Source of the DNA: Prosthecobacter sp.
GTDB taxonomy: Bacteria; Verrucomicrobiota; Verrucomicrobiia; Verrucomicrobiales; Verrucomicrobiaceae
NCBI GenBank assembly: GCA_021733925.1
Contig: JAIPJY010000031.1
Span: forward strand, 1-64,000
Direction: 5' to 3'
Length of the DNA stretch: 64,000 nucleotides
In this document: piece by piece, positions 15,356 through 24,527 of the stretch
How the letters are laid out: the number at the start of each line of letters is the position of its first letter
Numbering within the stretch: the first letter of the stretch is position 1
Program-made: the position numbers and the translations under genes
The notes under the pieces: model-generated
The model's input: the letters and a program-made list of their open reading frames with translations, nothing else
What the model was told of the DNA's origin: nothing
The model's database searches: none

Positions 15356-18289
15356 ATGCGACTTCCTGTTTTCATCTTCTTCGCCGCCGTGCCTGCCTTC
15401 GCGGTCGATTTTGTGCGTGAGGTGCAGCCGATTTTTTCAAAGCACTGCTATGAGTGTCATGGTGCGAATAAACAGAAGAACGACTACCGGCTCGACATCA
15501 AGGCCATCGCCTTGACTGGTGGCGAGGATCATGCGCCGAACATCGTTCCGGGTAAAAGCGCTGAGAGCCCGCTGTTTCGCTTTGTGAGCGGAGCGGACGC
15601 GAAGATCGCGATGCCGCCGAAGTCCAAGCTCAGCAGCGCGGAGTTGGAGGTGATCAAACGCTGGATTGATGAAGGGGCTGTGTGGCCGGAAGGCGCGGAT
15701 GTGGCCAAGGTGGAGGACCGGCTCGACTGGTGGAGTTTCAAGCCGCTGGTGAAAAGGTATGGAGGCATTGATGATTTCATTCGTGCGAAGCTCACGGAAC
15801 AGGGACTTAAGCCAGCACCTGCAGCCGATACGCGCACTTCGATTCGTCGGCTTTATTTTGATCTCACCGGCCTGCCGCCTTCGCCGGCGGATGTGGAGCG
15901 CTATGCGGCGCTGTCGTACGAAAAGCTGGTGGATGATCTGCTGGCCTCGCCGCGCTATGGCGAGCGCTGGGCGCGGCACTGGCTGGACTTGGTGCATTAC
16001 GGTGAAACGCATGGCTATGACAAAGACAAGCCGCGCATGAACGCGTGGCCGTATCGTGACTACGTCATCCGTGCGCTAAACAGCGACAAGCCTTATGCGC
16101 GTTTCATCGAGGAGCAGATCGCGGGGGATGTGCTGCATCCCGGCACTACAGACGGCATCACGGCGCTGGGGTTCATCTCCGCCGGGCCGTGGGATTACAT
16201 CGGGCACGCGGAAGTGCCGGAGTCGAAGCTGGATGGTAAAATCGCCCGGCATCTGGATCGCGATGACATGGTGCAAAACACGATGGGTGCGTTTTGCTCG
16301 CTCACCGTCGGCTGCGCGCAATGCCACTACCACAAGTTTGATCCCATCTCGCAGGAGGACTATTATTCGTTGCAGGCGGTGTTTGCGGCCATTGATCGTA
16401 CGGACGTGAACTACTATCCCGATGACGCTTCGATGCAGCGGTTTGTGGGTTTGGAACAGCAGCGCCAGAAAATCGCCGACAGCATCACGGCGCTGGAGGA
16501 GCCGCTGAAACAGAAAGCAGGTGAAGCTTACACGGCGCTCAGCAAGCGCATCGACGGCGCTGCTGACAAGGCATCCAAGGCGAATCCGAATGTGAAACCC
16601 GACTTTGGTTATCACAGCGCCATCGCGATGGAGCAAAACACGGTGAAGTGGGTGCAGGTGGATCTCGGCAAAAGTGTGGAGATCCAGCGCATCGTGTTGA
16701 AGCCCTGCTACGATGACTTTGGCGGCATCGGCGGCGGCTTTGGGTTTCCGGTGCGATTCAAGATCGAGGCGAGTGATGATCACACATTTAAGACCGGTGT
16801 GACCCTCATCTGGCGGAAGCACGACGCGACGTTCATGAACGACTTCAAAAATCCCGGCCTCATGCCTTTTGAAACGGGCACGGCGGAGGATGACGGTGCC
16901 AGGGGCAGATATGTGCGCGTCACGGCGGTGAAGATGGCGGAACGCAAGAACGACTACATCTTTGCGCTGGCGGAGATGGAGGTCTTTGCGGGGAAAGACG
17001 GGCCGAATCTCGCCGCAGGACGCCCTGTGACGGCGCTCGACAGCATTGAGGCCGCGCCACGCTGGCAGAAAGAAAACCTCACGGACGGCATCGCGCCCGA
17101 AGCACGCACGCAGGAGGACAAGCAGCGGCTCATCAGCGAGCGCGACGCGCTCATGCTCGCGCAAGCGGATGTGGCGACGCGCCAGCAACTCACCAACGCT
17201 CGCAAGCAGCGTGCGGTCATTGAGGCGGAGATCGGCAAGCTGCCAAAGCCGGGCAAGGTGTATGCGGGTGCCATTCACACGGGCACGGGGGCCTTCAAAG
17301 GAACGGGCAACGAAGGCGGGAAGCCGCGAGTGATTCAGGTGCTCAAGCGCGGTGATATGAAACAGCCAGCGAAGGAAGTCGGGCCGCAGAGCATTGCGGC
17401 GCTCAGCGAAGCCTTCCATGATGTGTATCATCTCACCGGGAAGAGTGAATCCGCCCGTCGCGCTGCTTTGGCGAAATGGATCACCGACAAGAACAACGTG
17501 CTCACGTGGCGCAGCATCGTGAACCGCATGTGGCAGCACCATTTTGGCCGGGGACTGGTTGAAACTGCGAGTGACTTTGGCCGTATGGGTGGCAGACCGA
17601 GCCATCCTGAGCTGCTCGACTGGCTGGCGGTCACGTTCCGTGATGATCTCGGCGGCAGTTTGAAGAAGCTTCACAAGCTCATCGTGATGAGCGACACATA
17701 CCGACAGTCGTCCGACAAGGCGGAGCCGGTGGATGCGAACAACGTTTTCCTCTCGCACCAAAACCGCCGCAAGCTCGATGCGGAGTCGATTCGCGACTCC
17801 ATTCTCGCCGTGAGCGGCAAGCTGGATCTCAGCATGGGGGGGGCGAGCTTTCAGGACTTCGTCATCGAGAAGCCGCAGCACAGTCCGCATTACGAGTATC
17901 AGCTGCACGACCCCGAAGATCCGAAGTCATGGCGGCGGAGCATCTACCGCTTCATCGTGCGTTCGCAGCAGCAGCCCTTCATGACGACACTTGATTGTGC
18001 CGATCCCTCCATGAGGGTGGAGAAGCGCAATGAATCGCTCAGTCCGCTGCAGGCGCTGGCCATGATGAACAACGGGCTCGTTGTCTCCATGGCGAAGCAT
18101 TTTGCAGAGCGTGTGACGAAGGAGGAGCAAGGGCTTGAGGCCCAGACACGACATGCTTTTGTGCTGGCGCTCTCACGCAGTCCAACGGCGGATGAACTCG
18201 CGCCGTTGCTCGAATACGCGAAGCGGGAAGGTCTGGAAAACACCTGCCGCGTGATTTTGAATCTGAATGAATTCAGCTTTGTGGACTGA
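15356..18289 (+). CDS. PSD1 cytochrome with embedded discoidin domain
   Basis: A 977-aa exported protein. A signal peptide (1-17) is followed by the PSCyt1 haem site CYECH (C31, C34, H35), then PSCyt2/DUF1549 (about 150-350: RRLYFDLTGLPPSPADVERY, SPRYGERWARHWLDLVHYGE, second site CAQCH at C320-H324 and YHKFDPISQEDYY). The C-terminal DUF1553 (about 660-977) has WRSIVNRMWQHHFGRGLVET, LHKLIVMSDTYRQSS and NRRKLDAESIRDSILAVSG. Between them (about 353-655) is a variable insert with a coil and a discoidin-like domain (about 415-545: KWVQVDLG, GFGFPVRFKIEASDD, FALAEMEVFAG). No DUF1501 partner follows; the nearest unpaired one is at 31611. The insert closely resembles the ectodomain of the kinase at 7662. 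Confidence 0.9.
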   Translation: MRLPVFIFFAAVPAFAVDFVREVQPIFSKHCYECHGANKQKNDYRLDIKAIALTGGEDHAPNIVPGKSAESPLFRFVSGADAKIAMPPKSKLSSAELEVIKRWIDEGAVWPEGADVAKVEDRLDWWSFKPLVKRYGGIDDFIRAKLTEQGLKPAPAADTRTSIRRLYFDLTGLPPSPADVERYAALSYEKLVDDLLASPRYGERWARHWLDLVHYGETHGYDKDKPRMNAWPYRDYVIRALNSDKPYARFIEEQIAGDVLHPGTTDGITALGFISAGPWDYIGHAEVPESKLDGKIARHLDRDDMVQNTMGAFCSLTVGCAQCHYHKFDPISQEDYYSLQAVFAAIDRTDVNYYPDDASMQRFVGLEQQRQKIADSITALEEPLKQKAGEAYTALSKRIDGAADKASKANPNVKPDFGYHSAIAMEQNTVKWVQVDLGKSVEIQRIVLKPCYDDFGGIGGGFGFPVRFKIEASDDHTFKTGVTLIWRKHDATFMNDFKNPGLMPFETGTAEDDGARGRYVRVTAVKMAERKNDYIFALAEMEVFAGKDGPNLAAGRPVTALDSIEAAPRWQKENLTDGIAPEARTQEDKQRLISERDALMLAQADVATRQQLTNARKQRAVIEAEIGKLPKPGKVYAGAIHTGTGAFKGTGNEGGKPRVIQVLKRGDMKQPAKEVGPQSIAALSEAFHDVYHLTGKSESARRAALAKWITDKNNVLTWRSIVNRMWQHHFGRGLVETASDFGRMGGRPSHPELLDWLAVTFRDDLGGSLKKLHKLIVMSDTYRQSSDKAEPVDANNVFLSHQNRRKLDAESIRDSILAVSGKLDLSMGGASFQDFVIEKPQHSPHYEYQLHDPEDPKSWRRSIYRFIVRSQQQPFMTTLDCADPSMRVEKRNESLSPLQALAMMNNGLVVSMAKHFAERVTKEEQGLEAQTRHAFVLALSRSPTADELAPLLEYAKREGLENTCRVILNLNEFSFVD

Positions 18290-18331
18290 GGGGCTGCGTT
18301 TTGTCGGACTGGAGATTGCCTGCATGCTTGA

Positions 18332-18835
18332 TCAGCCTTGGAGCCCACGGTGCGGACGCCGCCATTCCAGAAGGCTCAGCCACAGGGAGGCAGCCAGCCC
18401 AAGCCATCGCACCACACCGTGGCCAAAGATGACCGTGGCGTTGAACCACACGAACGCCAGGAAGCCCTGCAACAACCACTCGGCACTGCGGCTGCGTGAG
18501 GCGTGGCGGGCAGGGACCAGCCACCACCAGCAGACATCGAGAAACCACACTGCCAACACCGCATAATTGACCCACACGCCGGCGCCCGAGACAAGGCCGG
18601 TGACCGCTGCGGTTTGCTGTGCCGTGGCCTCATAGGCCGCGCGGTGGCTCCAATGGTGCACGAAGTGAAACGCGCATGCCACATGCACGAGAAGCGCCAG
18701 GCATCCCGCCGTCCACCAGGCGCGTCCCGCATTCACGCGCGCTCCGTTCCTCATGAGTCGCTGTCCCAGCGCAGCGATGTAAGCGAGAAAGGCCACGCCA
18801 GCCGTGGTGTGCACCAGCAGAGAGGAGAACTTCAT
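18332..18835 (-). CDS. Polytopic membrane protein of unknown function
   Basis: A 167-aa protein with about five hydrophobic segments. The open frame extends upstream to 19081 in antisense of its neighbour, but the ATG at 18835 overlaps the stop of the upstream gene (ATGA) and begins a sensible membrane helix, so it is chosen. A His-rich motif FHFVHHWSH (about residues 57-65) sits at a membrane edge, followed by a conserved-looking ATAQQTA, and could bind a metal or haem. No family can be named. It is co-transcribed with the membrane protein encoded immediately upstream. Confidence 0.7.
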   Translation of the reverse strand: MKFSSLLVHTTAGVAFLAYIAALGQRLMRNGARVNAGRAWWTAGCLALLVHVACAFHFVHHWSHRAAYEATAQQTAAVTGLVSGAGVWVNYAVLAVWFLDVCWWWLVPARHASRSRSAEWLLQGFLAFVWFNATVIFGHGVVRWLGLAASLWLSLLEWRRPHRGLQG

Positions 18836-19374
18836 GAGCGTTGCATCCTCGCAAAGGCAAAGCCGATGCCGGCTCCAAACCCGAGTCCGTAAAGGGCGCC
18901 CCAGGCCAGTTCGCTCATCACCGAATGCAGAGAGGTATAGCACACATGCGCGCCTGCAAAATAGCCGGCGGAATGAAGGACGAACATCATCAGGGCAGAC
19001 GGCAACATCACGCGCCAGCCGTGGAGCGTGGCCGCCATCACCGCTGTGAAAGCCGTGCAGCCCACGAGAGAGCCCAGCCATTCACCCAGCCCCATCCCTA
19101 GCAAAAACCAGCCGGCACACCAGGCGATGGCATAGGCGAGGAAGGCAGTGAAGAAGAAACGGTAGAATTGTCCCAGGGTGCCCCGCCAATTCAGCATGGG
19201 CCGCAGCACCACACCAGAAAGCAGGATGAAAACCACGCAGCAGCCCGCATACATGCCTGCTTCGCCGCCGAGCCGGACAAACCATGAGGAGCCCAGGGCC
19301 CACACGGCAAAGGCCGCAGTGCTGACGACGGCAAATCCAGCGCCGCCACGAATCATGAACCCAAGTGTCTTCAC
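18832..19374 (-). CDS. Polytopic membrane protein of unknown function
   Basis: A 180-aa protein with about five or six membrane segments (AVVSTAAFAVWALG, AGCCVVFILLSGVVL, FFTAFLAYAIAWCAGWFLLG, LVGCTAFTAVMAATLHG, WGALYGLGFGAGIGFAF). It is followed by the 167-aa membrane protein with a 4-nt overlap, making a two-gene unit transcribed towards the PSD1 gene. No motif gives a function. An alternative start is at residue 7. Confidence 0.7.
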   Translation of the reverse strand: MKTLGFMIRGGAGFAVVSTAAFAVWALGSSWFVRLGGEAGMYAGCCVVFILLSGVVLRPMLNWRGTLGQFYRFFFTAFLAYAIAWCAGWFLLGMGLGEWLGSLVGCTAFTAVMAATLHGWRVMLPSALMMFVLHSAGYFAGAHVCYTSLHSVMSELAWGALYGLGFGAGIGFAFARMQRS

Positions 19375-19774
19375 GCACCACGAAACGTTGCCGCCTAGGC
19401 CCGCCTGTCAGACATGCACAGCAACTTTTTCCTGCGTGGCTCAGGCGAGTTCACATTTCAATTTCTTCGACAAGCACGGCAACCTGCTAAAATCCACCGG
19501 CGAGCTCAAGGAGGCGGCGCAGCTCATGTGGCGTTGCCAGAGTGACCGACGCACCTTCGTAAAGGGGGATGAGGAACAATGACACAAACGACGGCAGGCA
19601 GCGATTGTTCCGTCGGCACCGCCCGACTATGCCAACGGACCTATTTTCATTCACAAGGTTGATGATCTGGTCTGCGCCTCATTGGTTGCCACCGGACCGT
19701 AATTCCAATTCCTGCCGCAAGATGTCTGTGGACAAAACATCCGGCTTTCTTTCATACTCACCCTCTCCTCACCC
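19375..19774. other. Divergent intergenic region
   Basis: A 400-bp gap between the minus-strand membrane pair and the plus-strand glycolate operon, expected to hold both promoters. It contains one short frame of interest (19436-19582, listed separately). Beyond that there are no hairpins with T-tracts, no RNA gene and no clear operator palindromes visible by eye. Confidence 0.5.
19436..19582 (+). pseudogene. Possible short gene or gene remnant
   Basis: From a GTG at 19436, 48 codons encode a hydrophilic peptide containing FNFFDKHGNLLKSTGELKEA and QLMWRCQSDRR, ending TGA. The composition looks protein-like, more so than other shadow frames, but there is no ribosome binding site and no known domain. 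It could be the tail of a decayed gene or chance. Confidence 0.25.
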
Positions 19775-20884
19775 ATGAACACCCAATTCCCTGCTGAACG
19801 CATTCTTCTCGGCCCTGGCCCCAGTCCTGTTCCTTCACGCGTGCTGCGTGCGCTTGGCGCGCCGACGCTCGGCCATCTGGATCCGCAGTATCTCACGATC
19901 ATGGATGAGGTCTGCGAAATGCTGCGGCAGGTGTTTCGCACGAAGAATGCGCTGACCTTTCCCGTGAGCGGCACTGGCATGGCAGGGATGGAGTGCATCG
20001 CCACGAACCTCATTGAACCCGGTGATGAAGTGATCGTCTGCGTGAATGGTGTCTTCGGCGGACGCATGAAGGACGTGATGGAGCGCTGCGGTGCCACGGT
20101 GCATGCCGTTGAAGCGGCGTGGGGCGATGTCATCGAGCTGGATCAGATTGCCGCTGCGCTCGATCAGCATCCGAAAACGAAGCTTGTGGGCATCGTGCAT
20201 GCCGAGACCAGCACCGGCGCGCATCAGCCGCTCGAAGGTTTTGCTGATCTCGTGCACAGCAAAGGTGCGCTGCTGGTGGTGGATGCTGTCACCAGTCTCG
20301 GCGGTCATGAATTGAAGGTGGATGAATGGGGCATCGACGCGATCTACAGCGGCACGCAGAAGTGCCTGAGCTGCCCGCCTGGGCTTGCGCCTGTGAGCTT
20401 TGGCGATCGCGCCCTCGCCATCATGGATGCGCGCAAAACGAAGGTGCAGTCTTGGTATCTCGATGTTTCGATGCTGCGCAAGTACTACACCGGCGGCGGT
20501 GGAGGCCGCGTGTACCACCACACAGCGCCGATCAACATGACCTACGCGCTGCATGAGGCGCTGAACATTGTGCTGGAGGAAGGGCTGGATGCACGCATCG
20601 CCCGGCATGAGAAGATGCATCTGCGCCTGCGGGCCGGTCTGGAGGCCATGGGCATCAGCTACATTCCGAAGCGCTCGCTGCATTCGCTCAACTGCATCAG
20701 CATTCCTGCTGGAGCCGATGATGCGGGCACGCGCAAACGTCTGCTTGAAGAGTATGGCATTGAGATCGGCTCAGGACTCGGCGTCATGGCTGGCAAAGCC
20801 TGGCGCATCGGCCTCATGGGCCATGGCTCGACGGCGCGAAATGTTGATCTCGTGCTCACCGCCCTGCGTGAAGTGCTGAAATAA
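19775..20884 (+). CDS. Class V PLP aminotransferase (alanine/serine-glyoxylate type)
   Basis: A 369-aa cytosolic enzyme of fold type I. The N-terminal [14 protein letters not shown] and HLDPQY are typical of the AGXT family. The cofactor region includes SGTGMAGME, the Asp of VDAVTSLGG and the Schiff-base lysine K196 in [12 protein letters not shown]. The C-terminal domain ends with [19 protein letters not shown]. It should transfer an amino group (from alanine or serine) to glyoxylate, giving glycine. It lies 9 bp before glcD and opens the glycolate operon, so glyoxylate made by glycolate oxidase is its likely substrate. This matches a photorespiration-like salvage route. Confidence 0.92.
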   Translation: MNTQFPAERILLGPGPSPVPSRVLRALGAPTLGHLDPQYLTIMDEVCEMLRQVFRTKNALTFPVSGTGMAGMECIATNLIEPGDEVIVCVNGVFGGRMKDVMERCGATVHAVEAAWGDVIELDQIAAALDQHPKTKLVGIVHAETSTGAHQPLEGFADLVHSKGALLVVDAVTSLGGHELKVDEWGIDAIYSGTQKCLSCPPGLAPVSFGDRALAIMDARKTKVQSWYLDVSMLRKYYTGGGGGRVYHHTAPINMTYALHEALNIVLEEGLDARIARHEKMHLRLRAGLEAMGISYIPKRSLHSLNCISIPAGADDAGTRKRLLEEYGIEIGSGLGVMAGKAWRIGLMGHGSTARNVDLVLTALREVLK

Positions 20885-20893
20885 TCGCCGCCA

Positions 20894-22336
20894 ATGTCCG
20901 CCGCGCTCGAACGACTCGCCGAGCTGCTGCCACCCGGGCGTCTGCTCGTGCGGCCGGTCGAGCTGGCGGCGTATGAGAGCGACGCCCTCACCGCCTTTCG
21001 CACGCGCCCGCTGGCGGTGGTGATGCCGGAGACGGAGGAAGAGGTGATCGCCATCGTGAGGCTGTGCCATGAGTTGAAGCTGCCCTTTGTTGCCCGTGGC
21101 AGCGGCACCAGTTTGTCGGGCGGATCGCTGCCCATTGCGGAGGGCATTGTGATCGCCTTGAACCGGCTGAACCGCATCCTGAAGCTCGATCCGGTGCAGC
21201 GCATCGCGGTGGTGCAGCCGGGTGTGATCAACACGCAGGTCACCACGGCAGCGGCTCCGTTTGGACTGCATTACGCGCCCGATCCCTCTTCGCAATCCAT
21301 CTGCACCATCGGAGGCAATGTGGCCTTCAATTCCGGCGGTGCTCATTGTTTGAAATATGGCATGACGTCGAATCATGTACTCGGCATTAAAGCGGTGCTT
21401 GGTACAGGTGAAGTCGTCGAATGGGGTGGTGGCAGTCGTGAGCGCCTTGGGCCGGACTGGTGCGGGCTGTTTGTGGGCAACGAAGGACTCTTTGGCATTG
21501 CCTTGGAAATCACGCTGCAGCTGCTGCCGAAGGCCGAGTGCTTTCACACGGTGCTGGCGGGTTACCGCACCCTTGAACAGGCAGGCGATGCCGTTTCCGC
21601 CGTGATCGCCAGCGGTTTGCTGCCGGGTGCCATCGAGATCATGGATGCGCTGGCGCTGGAGGCTGCTGTGGCCGCCGTGCATGCGGAATATCCGCCGGGA
21701 TGCGAGGCGGTGCTCATCGTTGAGCTGGAAGGTCCACGTGAAGTCGTGGCCATCGAACGTGAGCGTCTTGATGCCATTCTCGCGGCGAGTACGCCCGTGG
21801 AAATGCGTCCGGCGCGTGATGCTGACGAACGCCTGGCCATCTGGAAAGGTCGCAAAAGCGCCTTCAGCGCCGTGGGCCGGCTCTCGCCCGATTTCATCGT
21901 GCAGGATGGCGTGGTGCCACGCCGCAAGCTCGGCGAAGCTTTGCGACGGATCGCTGAAATGTCCCGAGAGACTCGCATTCGGGTCGCGAATGTTTTTCAT
22001 GCGGGTGATGGCAATCTGCATCCGCTCATTCTCTTTGATGGTCGCGAGGAAGGGGCGTTGCAGCGCGCCGAAGATCTCGCGGGCCGTATCTTGAAGATGT
22101 GCGTCGAAATGGGCGGCTCCATCACCGGCGAGCATGGCATCGGCGTGGAGAAACGTGATTTCCTCGGTGACATGTTCACGCCTGATGAGATCGACTGCAT
22201 GCAGCGCCTGCGAGCCGCGTTCGATCCGCTTGGCATTGCGAATCCCGGCAAGATGTTCCCTGGCAAAGAAGCGCCTGCTATGTCGCACGTTGGTCTGCAT
22301 CCGCTGGAGAAGGCCGGCATCATTTCACGCGAATGA
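20894..22336 (+). CDS. glcD: Glycolate oxidase subunit GlcD (FAD-linked)
   Basis: A 480-aa FAD-binding oxidase. The PCMH-type FAD domain (about 35-215) has the nucleotide-binding pattern [37 protein letters not shown] and [20 protein letters not shown]. The C-terminal cap (about 250-460) has [20 protein letters not shown] and [18 protein letters not shown]. It oxidises glycolate (or D-lactate) to glyoxylate (or pyruvate) and passes electrons through GlcF. Its TGA overlaps the glcE start (ATGA). Close relatives include D-lactate dehydrogenases, but the glcDEF order and the adjacent aminotransferase favour glycolate. Confidence 0.95.
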   Translation: MSAALERLAELLPPGRLLVRPVELAAYESDALTAFRTRPLAVVMPETEEEVIAIVRLCHELKLPFVARGSGTSLSGGSLPIAEGIVIALNRLNRILKLDPVQRIAVVQPGVINTQVTTAAAPFGLHYAPDPSSQSICTIGGNVAFNSGGAHCLKYGMTSNHVLGIKAVLGTGEVVEWGGGSRERLGPDWCGLFVGNEGLFGIALEITLQLLPKAECFHTVLAGYRTLEQAGDAVSAVIASGLLPGAIEIMDALALEAAVAAVHAEYPPGCEAVLIVELEGPREVVAIERERLDAILAASTPVEMRPARDADERLAIWKGRKSAFSAVGRLSPDFIVQDGVVPRRKLGEALRRIAEMSRETRIRVANVFHAGDGNLHPLILFDGREEGALQRAEDLAGRILKMCVEMGGSITGEHGIGVEKRDFLGDMFTPDEIDCMQRLRAAFDPLGIANPGKMFPGKEAPAMSHVGLHPLEKAGIISRE

Positions 22337-23277
22337 TTTCTCCTGCGTCACTCACCGAACTTCGTGATGCTGTGCTTTCAGCGCCGCGCGTCATTGCTGT
22401 CGGTGCGGAGACGAAGCCACGGCTCTCGGCGGTGGATGCGGTGAAGATTTCGATGCGGCAGCTAAGTGGCATCACCGAGTATGATCCGAGCGAGTTCACC
22501 TTTAACGCGCTCGCAGGCACGCCGGTGCGCGAGATCATCACGGCGCTGGAGGAGAAAGGGCAGTATCTGCCGTTTGATCCGCTGCTCGTCGAAGCAGGCA
22601 GCACGATCGGCGGCGTGGTGGCTTCGGGCTTGAGCGGGCCGGGGCGCTTCCGCTTTGGAGGTGTGCGCGATTTCATTCTCGGCGTGCGGTTTGTCGATGG
22701 CATGGGCCGTCTGCTGCGGCTCGGCGGCAAGGTGGTCAAAAACGCGGCGGGATTCGATGTGCCGAAATTTCTGGTCGGCAGCCTCGGACGTTTTGGTGTG
22801 ATCGGCGAAGTGACGTTCAAGGTTTTTCCAAAGCCAGCGGCGACGCTCACGCTGTCCATGCCGTTTGAGGCGGACAAGATGGCGCGCATCGCCAATTCAC
22901 GCTTCGAGGCGGCTGCTCTGGATGTGCTGCCAGGTGGCGAAACTCTGCTGGTGAAGCTCGCCGGACCGGGGGCCGCGCTGGAGGTGCTGGCGCGGGAGAT
23001 TGGCGGTGAGATCATCGACAACACGATCTGGGATGAGATTCGTGAAACGCCGTGGAGCTACAAGACGGACATAACGCCGGATCAAATCAGCGATTTCAAG
23101 GCCGCGCATGTGAGCTGCGGCGGCAGCATGGCTTTTTCTCACTCACTGCCCGTGCGTGGCATGACGCTGCGCGGAGATGCGCCGCTGTGGATTGGCGGCA
23201 GGCCGCGCTTTGCCATTGAGGCTGCGGTGAAGCAGGCGCTTGATCCGCAGCAGCGTTTTCCAACTCTTGACGACTGA
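22333..23277 (+). CDS. glcE: Glycolate oxidase subunit GlcE (FAD-binding)
   Basis: A 314-aa second FAD-binding subunit. It has a PCMH domain without the full GlcD cap: [18 protein letters not shown] near 50, [20 protein letters not shown] near 78, [18 protein letters not shown] near 110 and [18 protein letters not shown] near 136. This is the standard GlcE signature set. It is translationally coupled to glcD and to glcF, whose ATG shares a base with its stop codon. It is needed for glycolate oxidase activity in Escherichia coli. Confidence 0.94.
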   Translation: MISPASLTELRDAVLSAPRVIAVGAETKPRLSAVDAVKISMRQLSGITEYDPSEFTFNALAGTPVREIITALEEKGQYLPFDPLLVEAGSTIGGVVASGLSGPGRFRFGGVRDFILGVRFVDGMGRLLRLGGKVVKNAAGFDVPKFLVGSLGRFGVIGEVTFKVFPKPAATLTLSMPFEADKMARIANSRFEAAALDVLPGGETLLVKLAGPGAALEVLAREIGGEIIDNTIWDEIRETPWSYKTDITPDQISDFKAAHVSCGGSMAFSHSLPVRGMTLRGDAPLWIGGRPRFAIEAAVKQALDPQQRFPTLDD

Positions 23278-24527
23278 TGCTCCACGCCATTCCAACCGAA
23301 AAACTTGGCCCGCTGGGCGAACCGATGGCGAAGGCGGTGTCGGCCTGCGTGCATTGCGGTTTTTGTCTGGCGGCGTGTCCGACGTATCGGGAGCTGGGGC
23401 AGGAGATGGACACGCCGCGCGGGCGCATTGTGCTGATGAAGGAGGTGCTCGAAGGCACGATGAGTTTTGAAGCTGCGCAGCCGCATGTGGACCGCTGTCT
23501 GGGTTGTCTGGCGTGTGAGCCTGCATGCCCGAGCGGTGTGCCGTATCGTGATTTGATCAGTCCGTTTCGTGCGCTGGCGCAATCGAAGTTCAAGCGCGGC
23601 ATTGCTGAACGGCTGCGGCGCTTTGTGACGGCGCAGACGATTCCTTATCCGCAGCGATTTCGTGTTGCGATGCGACTAGGCAGTCTGGCGAAGGCGGTGC
23701 TGCCAAAGCGTTGGCAGTCGATGCTCGAACTGGTGCCGGAGGCACTTCCTGCGGCGCAGTCATGGAATGAGGTTTATCCAGCGAAGGGTGAGAAGCGTGG
23801 GCGTGTGGCGTTGCTGATTGGCTGCGCGCAGCAGGTGCTCGACCCTGACATCAATACGGCGACGATTGAAGTGCTGACACGCAACGGGGTGGAGGTCGTT
23901 ATCCCGAGTTCCCAAGGCTGCTGTGGGGGACTGGCGTGGCACACGGGTGATCTTGCTGCGGCGCGGGCTTTTGCGCGGCGAAACTTGGAAGCATTTCCAG
24001 CGGATGTGGATGCGATTTTGACGAATGCCGCAGGGTGCGGATCGGCGATGCATGAGTATCACCTAGTTTTGCGCGGAACGGAGAATGAAGCACGGGCCGA
24101 AGTGTTTCGAAATCGTGTGATGGATGTGAGCGTGTTTTTAATGAAGCTCCGGCTGCGTGAGCCATTGCGGGAAACGAATCTCAAAGCCGCGTACCATGAT
24201 GCCTGCCATCTGGCGAATGCGCAGAATGTGCGTCGACAGCCGCGCGAGCTGCTGAAAGCGATTCCCGGTTTGCAGCTGCTCGAAATCACGGACGCGCATC
24301 TCTGCTGCGGCAGCGCGGGCAGCTACAACATGGATCAGCCGGAGATCGCGTCATCGCTGGGAGAGCAGAAGGCGAAAGCGGTCATCGCCACGGGAGCGGA
24401 GATCGTGGCGAGCGGCAACATCGGCTGCTTGACGCAGCTGCAGATGCATTTGAAGAGGCTCGGTTCCAGCATCGAGGTGAAACATACGATGCAGGTACTT
24501 CGTGATGCACATGCTCTAAACTCATGA
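23277..24527 (+). CDS. glcF: Glycolate oxidase iron-sulfur subunit GlcF
   Basis: A 416-aa electron-transfer subunit. Two ferredoxin-like 4Fe-4S motifs are clear: C24-C27-C30-C34 and C74-C77-C80-C84 (CLGCLACEPACPSG). Two CCG domains follow: LLIGCAQQVL with GCCGGLAWHTGD, and AAYHDACHLANAQNV with LCCGSAGSYN. It carries electrons from GlcD/GlcE towards the quinone pool. It overlaps the permease start by 4 nt. Confidence 0.95.
   Translation: MLHAIPTEKLGPLGEPMAKAVSACVHCGFCLAACPTYRELGQEMDTPRGRIVLMKEVLEGTMSFEAAQPHVDRCLGCLACEPACPSGVPYRDLISPFRALAQSKFKRGIAERLRRFVTAQTIPYPQRFRVAMRLGSLAKAVLPKRWQSMLELVPEALPAAQSWNEVYPAKGEKRGRVALLIGCAQQVLDPDINTATIEVLTRNGVEVVIPSSQGCCGGLAWHTGDLAAARAFARRNLEAFPADVDAILTNAAGCGSAMHEYHLVLRGTENEARAEVFRNRVMDVSVFLMKLRLREPLRETNLKAAYHDACHLANAQNVRRQPRELLKAIPGLQLLEITDAHLCCGSAGSYNMDQPEIASSLGEQKAKAVIATGAEIVASGNIGCLTQLQMHLKRLGSSIEVKHTMQVLRDAHALNS

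Noticed and set aside
16076-17908. 610-aa minus-strand frame
   Set aside because: Antisense shadow of the PSD1 gene at 15356; Arg/His/Leu-rich composition and no domain.
20771-22300. 509-aa minus-strand frame
   Set aside because: Antisense to glcD; no recognisable features.
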